Notes: a model not told the origin generated them from the sequence alone. A stretch of DNA of 64,000 bases from Amycolatopsis japonica (GCF_000732925.1 NZ_CP008953.1:620001-684000); one strand, 5' to 3'. Positions 43,961 through 53,423 are shown, counted from the stretch's first letter. Numbers and translations are program-made.

Positions 43961-44409
43961 TCGTCGCGCTGCACGTCTCCTCCGTGCATGCGTACGAGGG
44001 CCGTCCCGCTGACGGCCCTCGCCTCGATCCTGCTCCGGTCTCGCGCGACCACGTCGAGGTGCGCGCGGGACTGGGGCTGGTGGGGGACCGGTACTTCAAC
44101 CATCCCGCGCATCGTTCCGCCGCGGTGACGCTCTTCTCTTCTGCTGTCCCTGGCGATCCGCTGCTGGCCCGGCGGAACATCGTGCTGTCGGGCTTCGACG
44201 TGGACGCTCTGTCGCGGGGCTCGGTTGTGACCCTGGACTCCGGTGACGGCCCTGTGCGCTTCGAGGTCCACCGGCCCGCGAATCCATGCGCGTGGATGGA
44301 CGTCGTCTACCCGGTCGGGACTTTCGCTGCTTTGCGGGGCCGCGGCGGGAAGCGGTGCGTGCCGCTGGACGACGGCGTCTTACGCGTTGGGCCGGTAGAG
44401 ATCTACTAG
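43939..44409 (+). CDS. MOSC-domain protein
   Basis: A 156-residue protein whose ATG at 43939 lies inside the end of msrA (22 nt overlap). The MOSC family signature NPCAWMDVV (about residues 112-120) suits molybdenum-cofactor sulfur-carrier-related proteins. Function unknown. The 3' end overlaps the convergent TetR gene by 30 nt. Confidence 0.75.
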   Translation: MAARRALIVALHVSSVHAYEGRPADGPRLDPAPVSRDHVEVRAGLGLVGDRYFNHPAHRSAAVTLFSSAVPGDPLLARRNIVLSGFDVDALSRGSVVTLDSGDGPVRFEVHRPANPCAWMDVVYPVGTFAALRGRGGKRCVPLDDGVLRVGPVEIY

Positions 44410-44958
44410 GCCCTTTTTGATCTGTTCCGTAGTCATGCTCTGGCGCTGATAGACATACTGCGCCGCCGCCAGGGGCGCGAGGAGCGCATCAGCCCTGAAG
44501 TGTGCGTCGGTCTTTGGATCGATCTCGCTCATCAGCGCGACCAGGTGACTGTGGTGCAGCCGGTACGCGCCGGTCACGAACCGCGCCATCGGCGTCTCCG
44601 TCTCCGCGACCATGAGCAGCTCGCCATGCGTTTCAAGCCTGTCGACGTACGCTTCCAGGAACGCTTTCAGTCTTTGGGGCGCGGGCGCCCCCGGCCCGAG
44701 TGGCGGCGGCCCGCTGATGAACGCCTCCTGGAACTCGCGCTCGTTCTCGTCGAGCAGCGCCTGCGCCAACGCGCCCTTGTCCGGGAACCGGCGATACACG
44801 GTCCCGATCCCGACGCCCGCCTCCGCCGCGACCTCGTCCAACGCGAGCCCGTCGATCCCTTTGGCCGCAACGAGCTTGGCCGCCGCGCGGACGATCTTCT
44901 GCCGGTTGCGAGCCGCGTCCGCCCGCTCTGGAGTCCCGGCCCCTGCGATGGGAAGCAC
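44380..44958 (-). CDS. TetR-family regulator
   Basis: A 192-residue regulator, probable GTG start at 44958. HTH segment: LALDEVAAEAGVGIGTVYRRFPDKGALAQAL. Divergent from the cupin gene at 45037, across a promoter with two palindromic sites (44981-45024). Likely its own and the cupin gene's repressor. Confidence 0.92.
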   Translation of the reverse strand: MLPIAGAGTPERADAARNRQKIVRAAAKLVAAKGIDGLALDEVAAEAGVGIGTVYRRFPDKGALAQALLDENEREFQEAFISGPPPLGPGAPAPQRLKAFLEAYVDRLETHGELLMVAETETPMARFVTGAYRLHHSHLVALMSEIDPKTDAHFRADALLAPLAAAQYVYQRQSMTTEQIKKGLVDLYRPNA

Positions 44959-44980
44959 CCAGTGAGCCTAACCGGTGGAC

Positions 44981-45024
44981 AAGTGGAACTTTCTCCAGTT
45001 AACTAAGTGGAAGAACTTCCACTT
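44981..45024. promoter_or_regulatory. Pair of TetR-type operators
   Basis: 45005-45024 is AAGTGGAA-GAAC-TTCCACTT, a perfect 8-bp inverted repeat with 4-nt spacer. 44981-45000 is a degenerate version of the same site (AAGTGGAA-CTTT-CTCCAGTT). They lie 24 bp apart centre to centre between the TetR and cupin genes. Strong candidates for the TetR binding sites. Confidence 0.7.
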
Positions 45025-45036
45025 AAGGAGGCCCGG

Positions 45037-45426
45037 ATGTCCGTCGAACACTTCACGAGCGATGGCGCTTCGACCTGGTTCCAGCGGCTCGACCAGCAGA
45101 TCTTCTTGGCCGACGTCCTCGCACAGGACAGCGGCGCGGCCATGTCCGTCGGCTTCGGTCGCTACGCCAAAGGCGAGAAGAACCCCTGGAAGATGACCTA
45201 CGACGAAGCCCTCGTCATCACTTCGGGCGTTTTCACCGTCGAGGGCCCTTCGGGTTCAGTGACGGCTCGGGCCGGCGAGGTGATCTATCTACGTGCGGGA
45301 ACGGAGCTCGTCTACGTGGCCGATGAGGACACGGAACTCGTCTATGTCACCTACCCGCATTGGCTGGCCGCCACGGAGTCATCGGCTGAGGCACATCGGC
45401 TCGACGACTTCCATGAGGTCGGGTAA
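45037..45426 (+). CDS. Cupin-domain protein (EutQ-like)
   Basis: 129 residues from ATG 45037 after AAGGAGG. A single double-stranded beta-helix, with YAKGEKNPWKMTYDEALVITSGVFTVEG and RAGEVIYLRAGTELVYVADEDTELVYVTYP. Resembles the cupin of EutQ-type ethanolamine-related proteins. Divergent from TetR. Ligand unknown. Confidence 0.8.
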   Translation: MSVEHFTSDGASTWFQRLDQQIFLADVLAQDSGAAMSVGFGRYAKGEKNPWKMTYDEALVITSGVFTVEGPSGSVTARAGEVIYLRAGTELVYVADEDTELVYVTYPHWLAATESSAEAHRLDDFHEVG

Positions 45427-45430
45427 AGGA

Positions 45431-47323
45431 CTACCGCGTCATCTCTTCCAGGAACTCCTGGGTCTCGGGGTCTTCCGAGAAGATGGCCGTCCCGCGCATT
45501 CCGCGAGTGAGCAGAACCTTGTACGTGTTCTTGATCAGCGCGCTGAAATGCAGTTCGTCCGCCTTCTTGACCTCGGAGTCCTTGGAGTTCGCTCGGACCG
45601 CGCGCCACATGCCGTCACGGCGGACGAGGTCTTTGCCGAAGATCACGCCAGACCAGTCGTACTCGAAGCCCTGGGCGGTGTAAATGCAGCCGACCTGGCC
45701 GAAGCCGCGTTCGTCCGTCGCCCAATAGCTGGATCCGGGCACGTCGGGCACCGACTTCTCGCCCTTCGCGTTCCAAGGCCGTTTCCACTCGCCGAGCCGG
45801 ACGTCGTCCACGAGGCGAAGGCCGTCCGGAGTCTGGACGGGATCGCTCCACGGCCAACAGAAACCGGCCGCAAGCCGGCCTCCCCCACCATGCCGAGACC
45901 GCTGGTCCAGTACCCAGGATTCCAGGGCTTCGGGAGAGGCGGAGGTGGTCAAGGTGATGCCCTCGTCGAGCGGGCCCGCGAGCTTGCTCCACGGGATCGG
46001 CGGTTCGGCGGAGCCGAGTCCGAGCAGCCTCGCGACCCAGGTGTCGTAGGAAACCGAGCCGCCACAACGCAGCTGGTCGTGCAGGCGGACGATCTCGACC
46101 TCACAGCCGAGGGCGTGGGCGGCCGTGCTGATCTCCTTGAGCGAGCCCATTTCACCAGGGCGCACGACCTGATGCCCGTCGAGAAGGAACACCGGAACGG
46201 TCGCCACGTTGATGAGTTCGTTGACCTGCCGGTCGGCGCGTTCGCGCCTCTCCTTCTTCGTGAACCTGTCGACACCCTTTTCCCGGATGCGATGTGCTTC
46301 GTCGCAGATCAGGACGTCCAGTTCGCGAGGTTCGCAGCCCACGTAAGCGTTGAAGTACTTGAACAACCCCTGGACACGAGTGCTTCCGCGGCCCGCGTAC
46401 TTGCGCATGGTCGAGGTGAACGACTTCGAGCCGGTCGCGTGGTGGACGGCGCGGCCTCGGCGAGCCAGCTCGCCGAGAAGGCTCAATGCGATGACACTCT
46501 TGCCCGAGCCCGGTCCGCCTTCGACGATGACGACCGTGCGAGTTTGTGCCGCTCGAGACCGCTCGACAGCCTGCAGGACGAGTTCGTACGCGACCTTCTG
46601 CTCGTCGAGAAGGACGAACTGCTCGCGATCCTTGATCTCGGCCGCGGCGAGATCGAGCAACGGCTTGGTGGGACGGTGCGCGAAACCGCTCAGTTCGTCA
46701 CCGGCGGCGATGTTGGTCTGCCGGGGTGCCGAGGTGTCGAGGACCGCGTTGAAGTGCTCGCCCATCGCCGCCTTGTCGTCCATGGTGAACAACCGGCTGG
46801 TGGGACGAGGATTGTCCTTGAGGAGACCGGACACATCGGCACGTCGAGCGTTGTGCAGGTACACCACCGCGTGTATGGCCTGTGGCCGCTCCACCAGTGC
46901 GGGGGTGTGGTCCACGAAATACTGGCGGTATCCGTGTACCTGTTCGGCCGGATGGAGGTGTTTTCCCGGCAGGCCGGGAATGTTGATCACCTCGGACAGG
47001 TAAGACTCGGCCTTGGACCACTGCTTGACCTCGAGGAAGACGAAGGAACTTTCCCCGCCGCGAGGGTGAATGCCGCACAGCACCACGTCGATGCGTTGCT
47101 TGCTGTGCGGTAGCTGATGTTCGAGGAGAACCTCGACGTCGCCGAGACCCGCGTCGACGAGATCCGCCAACACGATGGGCAGGCTCCGTTGCCAGGAGGC
47201 CACCTCGCTGGTTCCCACCCTGCTGCCGAGGGCGAATCCGGCTTGTTCCTGCAACCGGCTGTGCAGATGTCCCGCACGGGCTTCGATCAAGAGATCGGCC
47301 GCGCTGCCGCGCGCAAGAGCCAC
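45431..47323 (-). CDS. Nuclease-helicase fusion: PD-(D/E)xK-like N-terminus + DUF2075 helicase
   Basis: A 630-residue protein, GTG start at 47323 with GGGGAGGGA upstream. N-terminal domain (about 1-200) shows a nuclease-like Asp79 ... Glu98-Val-Lys100 pattern (RIDVVLC, then FLEVKQW). The C-terminal half is a DUF2075/Schlafen group 3-like helicase: Walker A GGPGSGKS at 269-276, DEAH at 341-344, then FEYDWSGVIFGKDL and NTYKVLLTRGMRG near the end. Divergent from its paralogue at 47453. Related domains occur in nucleic-acid defence proteins; an anti-phage role is inferred. Confidence 0.82.
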   Translation of the reverse strand: MALARGSAADLLIEARAGHLHSRLQEQAGFALGSRVGTSEVASWQRSLPIVLADLVDAGLGDVEVLLEHQLPHSKQRIDVVLCGIHPRGGESSFVFLEVKQWSKAESYLSEVINIPGLPGKHLHPAEQVHGYRQYFVDHTPALVERPQAIHAVVYLHNARRADVSGLLKDNPRPTSRLFTMDDKAAMGEHFNAVLDTSAPRQTNIAAGDELSGFAHRPTKPLLDLAAAEIKDREQFVLLDEQKVAYELVLQAVERSRAAQTRTVVIVEGGPGSGKSVIALSLLGELARRGRAVHHATGSKSFTSTMRKYAGRGSTRVQGLFKYFNAYVGCEPRELDVLICDEAHRIREKGVDRFTKKERRERADRQVNELINVATVPVFLLDGHQVVRPGEMGSLKEISTAAHALGCEVEIVRLHDQLRCGGSVSYDTWVARLLGLGSAEPPIPWSKLAGPLDEGITLTTSASPEALESWVLDQRSRHGGGGRLAAGFCWPWSDPVQTPDGLRLVDDVRLGEWKRPWNAKGEKSVPDVPGSSYWATDERGFGQVGCIYTAQGFEYDWSGVIFGKDLVRRDGMWRAVRANSKDSEVKKADELHFSALIKNTYKVLLTRGMRGTAIFSEDPETQEFLEEMTR

Positions 47324-47452
47324 TCGTCCCTCCCCTGGGCGTGGGTCGCTCGAATGCTCCCCAGCTGTCGATCATAACCCGCTAGAGTGATTCTTGCCTT
47401 CGCGCAATGGCGCGAAAGGCCAAGAGACGGGAACGGCCCTGGGGAGGGTGGC

Positions 47453-49327
47453 TTGCCGGTCATCAAGACCGCGTACGACCTGCGCGAAGAGCTTCAGCAC
47501 AAGCGGATCCTGATAGAGCTGTCAAAACATGTGGGCATCCCGTTCCGGGCGTCCGAGGAGTCCGGTGAGATCGGCTCGTGGAAGCGCAGCCTGCCGGTAC
47601 TCGCCAACACGTTGTGCGCCGCGCGGCTCGGCCACGTGCAGGTGTTGCTGGAATACAAGCTTCCATACAGCCCGAAGCGGGTGGACGCCATCCTCTGCGG
47701 CGTCCATCCTGAGACAGGGAAGCCCTCCTATGTGCTCGTCGAGCTGAAACAGTGGGAAAAGGCGAAAGCCACTGGCGCCGGTCTGGTGCTGACTCCCTAC
47801 GGTAAAAAGCAGCCTGACCTGCATCCGGCGGAACAGGTCAGACGGTATTGTCGCCAACTGCTCGACTTCGTCCCGGCGTTCGCGCGTATTCCAGGGCAAG
47901 TCAAGGGAATCGCGTACATGCACAACGCCGTGCGCGGAGCCGACTGGTCGTTGGACGAGTTCGAGTTCGATGACTTCGGCCAGCTCTACACATCGGATCT
48001 CCAGGCGGACCTGGTCGCCGATCTGTGGTCCTTGCTGGACACGGATCCAGCCACCGCGGGCGCGGCGATGGCCGCCGCTCATGAATTGATCTCGGCTCCG
48101 CCGTCCCCAGCGCGGAACTTGCTGAAGACCGCGGCGGACGCTTTCGGTGAGAGGGACGATTTCGTCCTTCTCGATGAACAGCAGGTCGCCTACAAGACCG
48201 TGCTCGACGCGGTGGCCGAGGCCGATTCCGGTGGCGGGAAGAAGGTCGTCGTCGTCAACGGCGGACCGGGCTCGGGCAAGAGCGCCATCGCGGTGACACT
48301 CCTCGCCGCCCTCGCGAGGCAGAAGCGAAAAGCACTGCACGCGACCGGCTCCAAGGCCTTCACCGAAACCTTGCGGCTGAAGGTCTCCGGTGGCGATGTT
48401 CGGTCCGGCGAGATCTTCAAATACTTCAATGAGTTCCGCAGGGCTCCCGCGGATGCTCTCGACGTTCTGATCTGCGACGAAGCGCACCGCGTCCGAGGAA
48501 TGCCTCGACATCTGCACGGCAAAGTACGGAGCCAGATCGATGAGCTGATCGATGTCGCCAAAGTGCCGCTCTTCCTCTTGGACGAGCACCAGGTCGTGCG
48601 CCCGACGGAGATCGGTACCAAGACCGACATCGTCTCCATCGCGGAAATGAAGGGCTGCCAGGTCATCGAGATCAGTCTCGACGGCCAGTACCGGTGCGGC
48701 GGCTCGGCGAAGTTCGACGAGTGGGTGGTCAGGCTTCTGGGACTCGGTGCGGAGCCGCCGGTGGCCTGGTCCGAACTCGTGGACGACACCGAGGACGAGT
48801 ATGTGGTGGATTCCGTCGGATCTCCCCATGAGCTGGAGAGCTGGCTTCTCCGGCAGGCCAAGCACTTCTCGGGAACGGCGCGGATGGCGGCCGGCTTCTG
48901 CTGGGAGTGGCGCGACCCGGTCAAGGTCGAGGGAAGCCTGAGGTTGCTCGAGGACGTGCAGATCGGCGGCTGGCGGCGGCCTTGGAACGCCAAGCAGGGT
49001 TTCGACGTACCAGGCGTTCCATCGGCTTCACTGTGGGCCTCCGAGCCGGACGGGTTCGGACAGGTCGGTTGCATCTACACCGCACAGGGTTTCGAATACG
49101 ACTGGGCGGGCGCGATCTTCGGTGACGACCTCGTGATCCGAGACGGCGAGTGGCGCGCCCGGCGCGATTTCTCCTTCGACAAATCGGTGAAGGCCGCCGA
49201 TCCCGCTGGCTTCGACCGTTTGGTCCGCAACACCTACAAAGTGCTCATGACGCGCGGAATGCAGGGATTGTGCGTTTACTCCACGGATGACGAGACCAAC
49301 GCCTTCCTGCGGAAGTACGCGCGGTAG
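47453..49327 (+). CDS. Paralogous nuclease-helicase fusion (DUF2075)
   Basis: A 624-residue protein from TTG 47453 with a GGGAGGG site just upstream; a GTG at 47387 is the open-frame alternative. Same layout as the gene at 45431: Asp78 ... Glu97-Leu-Lys99 (RVDAILC, then ELKQW), Walker A GGPGSGKS at 270-277, and DEAH at 342-345, with NTYKVLMTRGMQG at the end. The two proteins are clearly homologous end to end but diverged, and are transcribed back to back from a shared about 130-bp region. That suggests a duplicated and specialised pair. Confidence 0.8.
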   Translation: MPVIKTAYDLREELQHKRILIELSKHVGIPFRASEESGEIGSWKRSLPVLANTLCAARLGHVQVLLEYKLPYSPKRVDAILCGVHPETGKPSYVLVELKQWEKAKATGAGLVLTPYGKKQPDLHPAEQVRRYCRQLLDFVPAFARIPGQVKGIAYMHNAVRGADWSLDEFEFDDFGQLYTSDLQADLVADLWSLLDTDPATAGAAMAAAHELISAPPSPARNLLKTAADAFGERDDFVLLDEQQVAYKTVLDAVAEADSGGGKKVVVVNGGPGSGKSAIAVTLLAALARQKRKALHATGSKAFTETLRLKVSGGDVRSGEIFKYFNEFRRAPADALDVLICDEAHRVRGMPRHLHGKVRSQIDELIDVAKVPLFLLDEHQVVRPTEIGTKTDIVSIAEMKGCQVIEISLDGQYRCGGSAKFDEWVVRLLGLGAEPPVAWSELVDDTEDEYVVDSVGSPHELESWLLRQAKHFSGTARMAAGFCWEWRDPVKVEGSLRLLEDVQIGGWRRPWNAKQGFDVPGVPSASLWASEPDGFGQVGCIYTAQGFEYDWAGAIFGDDLVIRDGEWRARRDFSFDKSVKAADPAGFDRLVRNTYKVLMTRGMQGLCVYSTDDETNAFLRKYAR

Positions 49328-49388
49328 GGGCGATGGCGGGCGGTGCGGAGGTGGCGCCGACCTTCGTCTTCGGTGTCCGCCGGAACTG

Positions 49389-50752
49389 TCACCCGGCTCG
49401 ACGTCGGGCTGGATGATCTTCGGGTAGACGCGGACCGGCGCCTGGAAAGAACTTCTCCCTCAGGGTGCCGCCGGTGTACTCGCGTTGCATGAGGCCTTGG
49501 TCCCGCAGCACCGGGCAGACATGGTCGACGAACTCGGCGAAGCTGGTCGGCAGGACGACATACTGCAGGTTGATACCGTCCACGCCGGCCGCTTGCCAGC
49601 GCGCGACATCTTCGGCGATCTGGTCCGGAGTTCCGGCGAGGCGCCTGTTGCCGATCCTGAGGATGAGTTCGCCCAGCGTCTGCTCGTCCCGCTCGCCGGC
49701 ATCGAGCAGCGTCCGTAACTCCGACGGAAGGTTCTTTCGGCGACGTAGTTCTCCCACCGGTGTCGCCGGGTCGTCTTCGGCGAAGTCGCGATCGAGGAAC
49801 ACCGACATCCGGGCGAGGTTGCCCTCGATGGTCTGTCGTTCCAGCAAATCGGCATCTCGACGCTTGGCCTCCGACTCCGTGCTCCCTACGACGTAGGTGC
49901 GTGGCACGAAGACTTTGATCGACCGGGGGTGCCGGCCGGCCGCTTGGGCCGCGTGGCGGAAACCTGAGACCAGCGGTGCCGCGTTCTCCGGGCTTTGCGA
50001 TCCGATGAAGACCGCTTCCGCGTGCCGTCCCGCGAACTTCCGGCCCACCGCGGACTGTCCCGCCTGGAACAGCAACGGGGTCCCCTGTGGCGACGGTTCG
50101 CACAGATGTGGGCCGTCCACCTGGTAATAGGGGCCACGATGCTTGACTTCATGCACCTTCGCCGGATCGGCGAATTGGCGTGTGACCTTGTCCTTGACGA
50201 CCGCGTCGTCGTCCCAGCTCCACTCCCACAGCTTGCAGACGGCGCTCAGGTAGTCCTGCGCCCTTTCATAGAGCTCGTCGTGGTCGGGGAGGCCTCCATA
50301 ACCCAGATTCCGGCCTGCTCCCGGCAAGAAGGAATTGACCACGTTCCACGCGACGCGCCCCTGGGTAAGATGATCCAAAGTGGACATACGTCGAGCGAAG
50401 GCGTACGGCGGTTCTTGCAGGATGTTCTGGGTGTAGGCGAAACCGAGATGCTCGGTGTGGTGAGCGAGCAGTGGGATCAGCAGGGAGAAGTCGAGGGTGG
50501 GGAACTGCATGCCCTCGTGCACGGTCGAGTCACGGGACCCGCGGTACCGCGCGTATGGCGCGATCACACATCGGCATTGAACAACGCGTCGAATCGACCG
50601 CGCTCGAGAAACCGGGCGAGATCGATCCACATCTGCGGGTCGGCGTATTCCAGTTGCCGGCTGTCGGGTTCCGCCCATAGGCCTTGGGCATGATGGGACA
50701 CCGTCGCCATGGAGAATGCGTTGAAGAGCATTCGTGGCCGATCCACGCTCAC
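49389..50752 (-). pseudogene. Frameshifted NtaA/SnaA-type FMN monooxygenase (luciferase-like)
   Basis: The N-terminus (ATG 50752; RPRMLFNAFSMATVSHHAQG) reads in one frame until a stop at 50564-50566. The family continues in another frame from IAPYARYRGS, through NVVNSFLPGAGRNLGYGG, to GVDGINLQYVVLP at the C-terminus. Skipping two bases in a GTGTG run near 50565 restores the expected ADV-IAPYARY junction. Family members oxidise chelators, sulfur compounds or antibiotics with FMNH2. Either a pseudogene or a sequence error. Confidence 0.8.
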
Positions 50753-50960
50753 GGACTCCTGTTTGCTCGTTCCGTTCGCTCGTGCGCCTTAGCCGGAAGA
50801 AGGCACTGGACCCGGTCCGTTGTCTCGCGCGCCCAGGCTCTGGGAATCGTAATGGAGAAGAAACGGCATGTGTCCCTGCAAACGGTTGATCTTGACCGAG
50901 AGCCGGGCAGGCACCGAGGGCCCGCCGAAGGTGGGTGTGCGGCCGGAAGCCTGCGAAGTG

Positions 50961-51007
50961 TGCCCCCGGCAGGATTCGAACCTGCGACACCCGCTTTAGG
51001 AGAGCAG
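50961..51007 (-). tRNA. tRNA-Arg(CCT) 3' half; probable island attachment site
   Basis: The minus-strand sequence contains the anticodon stem (51003-51007 pairing with 50991-50995), the anticodon CCT (complement of 50998-51000), the T-arm GGTTCGAATCC and the 3' acceptor arm CCGGGGGCA. The D-arm and 5' acceptor arm are absent. Integrases of actinomycete integrative elements often recombine in the 3' half of tRNA genes, so this is the likely left junction of the island. The intact copy would lie elsewhere. Confidence 0.85.
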
Positions 51008-51112
51008 GCAACAGCGTTGACCGTGGCCTCTAACCGCAACTTTGTCCTCACGGTTCTCTGTGGTGTCCTCCTGAACATCACCAGGCGGCAGCGTCTCGGG
51101 TCACGAAATGGG

Positions 51113-51476
51113 TCATGAGATCCCGGTCCGGCGCCCGGGCGTGTCGCGGCCTTCCGGGCTCCACGCCAGTGGCCGCCGAGCGCGCAGGTCAATCACACCT
51201 GGCGGTCGCGCGGGGCAGCCTGAGTACTCGCAGGCGGAGTTTGCGGTGGTGAAGCCGGCCGTGTCGACGACGCTGTTGCTCGTCACGGCGGCCTGCTCGA
51301 TGTTGTCGATTGCGCGCGCCGGGACGATGATGCGGTTCCGGACCCTGATAGCGGGGGAACTCGCCGGCCTGAATTGCCCGGTAAAGCGTCATGGGTGACA
51401 GGTTCAGCATCGCTGCGGCCTCGCCGACGCGGTAGAACCGCGGCCGTTCGAGTTCGCGAACTATTCGATGATTCAC
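51113..51476 (-). pseudogene. Frameshifted excisionase (AlpA/MerR-like HTH)
   Basis: Starts MNHRIVRELERPRFYRVGEAAAMLNLSPMTLYRAIQAGEFP, a typical excisionase HTH. A run of five G on the plus strand at 51353-51357 breaks the frame. Reading with one base fewer gives AIRVRNRIIVPARAIDNIEQ and continues to a stop at 51113. Next to the tRNA fragment, as xis genes usually are. Loss would leave the element unable to excise. Confidence 0.75.
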
Positions 51477-51552
51477 GGCATCAGCTTTCTGGGATTAGAG
51501 ACTGACTGGTGGTGTCGGCGGTCAGACTTGGCCGCCGACACCACCAGTGGGT

Positions 51553-52291
51553 TCATGCTGCGGCGGAACGGCGAGTGAGCGACTCCGTCAGTCGCCGCTC
51601 GGCTCGTGACAGCTGCTGCCGGAATTGGTAGGAGGAGACGCCGCGTTCGTGGGCAACGGATGCGGCTCCCTCGCCGTCGAGCCGCACTCGTCCGATGAGG
51701 CTGGCTTCGTCTTCGGTCAGGGTGTCGTCTTTCACGGCTTGCGCCAGGACGAGGTCCGGATGTCCGGTTGTCCGGGCTCGGTACCTGACGAACGTGCTCT
51801 CGTCGTACGTGGAGCGTGTTCCGTTGATCCGGTCTTCCTTGCCGCGAGCCTCCAGCCCGTAGCGGTGGGCCATGAACCGCAGGGACGAGTAGCGCATCGG
51901 CTTGTCCGGGGCCAGGGAGTTCAATGCCTGGAGAAATCCTTCGACGATCTCGGCGTCGAAGTCGGCGATGTCACCGCGGAAGTTGCGGGCGATGCTGCCG
52001 GCGACCTTCTTCAGACCTGGCATCATCAACCCGAGTGCCGCGGTGGTCCAGGGGTCACCCTGTTCCTGCGCGCGTCGCACGACCTCGCTCCAGACGGCGT
52101 TCTTCACCTGGTTGCCGGTCTGGCGCTTCAGGAGCGTGATCCGGAGTTCGTCCAGGGGGATCGGCCGGTCGGGGAGGCCGAACCCGATGACGCGTCCGTC
52201 GAGTGACAGCGCTGTCGGCTGCGCGGTCAGCTCGTTGAAGCGCCCGTTCGATGATCTCCAGCGAGGTGAGCGACCGCTGATGGTCAGGCAT
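51553..52291 (-). pseudogene. Sigma-like helix-turn-helix protein with probable frameshift
   Basis: The most likely start is ATG 52291 (MPDHQRSLTSLEIIERA). The reading then shifts near 52240 into the frame that gives FNELTAQPTALSLDGRVIGFG and ends with a sigma-region-4-like SVAHERGVSSYQFRQQLSRAERRL. An alternative start at 52323 in the second frame has a poor N-terminus. So either a frameshifted gene or a sequence error. Probably an element-borne regulator. Confidence 0.6.
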
Positions 52292-52450
52292 TGCGTTGCC
52301 TTTCTTGTCGGGGAGGTCGACACCTTCTAATACGGAATTCGCGGCGTGATCCTGAAAGAAATCACTCGATTGTGCGACACCAATACGGCGTGTCGCTCCG
52401 CCGTATTGCTCGATGATCTGCATACGTGCTCTGTGTTGAAGGAGAACGGT

Positions 52451-52999
52451 ATGGAGAACAAGGCTTTGTTGGGTAGCGTGCCCGGGATGGATCTGGGCGC
52501 GCTCGATGCGGCGCAGAGTGAAGGGCGTACCTGTGTCCGGTGCGGACGCGTTCCGCTTCATCGAGTTGACTTGAGGCAGGTCGGCGCGCCAGATCTGATC
52601 GCCTGCTCCGGCGAGGATGCGGCAATCTGTTCGCGGCCGGTGTTCTGGCTGGCGAAGCCCTGCCCGCGGTGGTGCAACGGTCGATACGACGGCGATGCCT
52701 GTCCGGATCGTCGTCACTTCTTCAGCTGGGAGGAGCAGGGGCCCTTGACCTTGGAGGACGCTCAGGAGATGGGGCCGGGGTTGGGGTGGCAGCCTGAGCA
52801 CACGGTCGTGAGCCTTGACCAGGGCGACCGCGAGGAAGCCCCGCGGATCTGGTGCGGCAAGGGAGTGACCAATCAGGGCTGGCACATGACCGAAGACGAG
52901 GCCCGTCGCCTCGCCGTGACGTTGACGGCCGCCGCGGACTTGGCTGCGGGTGAGCCGGCCGATCAGCTGCAACTGCCGTTCAGCACCGTCGCGGCATAA
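52451..52999 (+). CDS. Small element-type protein, DUF6907-like
   Basis: 182 residues from ATG 52451 (AAGGAGAACGGT upstream). The CPRWCNGRYDGDACPDRRHFF segment resembles the DUF6907 pattern of actinomycete integrative elements. No function assigned. It lies between the tRNA-side mobile-element genes and the dnd part of the island. Confidence 0.6.
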   Translation: MENKALLGSVPGMDLGALDAAQSEGRTCVRCGRVPLHRVDLRQVGAPDLIACSGEDAAICSRPVFWLAKPCPRWCNGRYDGDACPDRRHFFSWEEQGPLTLEDAQEMGPGLGWQPEHTVVSLDQGDREEAPRIWCGKGVTNQGWHMTEDEARRLAVTLTAAADLAAGEPADQLQLPFSTVAA

Positions 53000-53423
53000 G
53001 ACGACGAGCTGGCGCGGCGTGTCGCGCCAGCTCAATGCCGATGCCGCTTCCTCAGCGCGCGAGCGAAGCGAGGAGGAGTTCGCCGACCAGGGCAACCGTG
53101 TCCGGCGTGGTGTCGGAGGTACTGGGGCGTTACACACGGAGCGGGCTGATCGATGCCTTCCTCGCTCACACCGGCCTGGAACCGCCGTAACCCGAACCAT
53201 TCAACCTCTGTAACGTCGAAGCGTGGTTTATCGACTGCGATTAGCAACCCGCTCTAAAATATGCCACCGGCCGCTATGCAACCTAACGGCGCAAACGACA
53301 CGATGGCCCGTACTGGCAACTAACCGACACTCGATCTATTAGCTGATCCACGCTCCGCCGCATCCAGTTTGCTGCTAGAATCTAAGCGCAGCTTGCGTTC
53401 GAGATGACCACGAGGAGAAGTAG
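53000..53423. other. Intergenic gap before the DGQHR gene
   Basis: No convincing gene seen. The left part reads GC-rich, the right part AT-richer, so the composition change into the dnd part of the island begins here. Ends with GAGGAGAAG before the TTG start at 53424. Confidence 0.5.

Noticed and set aside
50961..51007. Functional tRNA gene
   Set aside because: The D-arm and 5' acceptor strand are missing; upstream bases do not pair with the 3' acceptor arm.
49389..51011. Reading of the monooxygenase as starting 86 residues earlier through the tRNA fragment
   Set aside because: The extra N-terminus reads across tRNA sequence (VSQVRILPGA-type translation) and does not match the family; the true N-terminus is in another frame at 50752.
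51000..53000. Integrase gene of the island
   Set aside because: No tyrosine or serine recombinase motif seen between the tRNA fragment and the dnd genes; it may be past the right edge.
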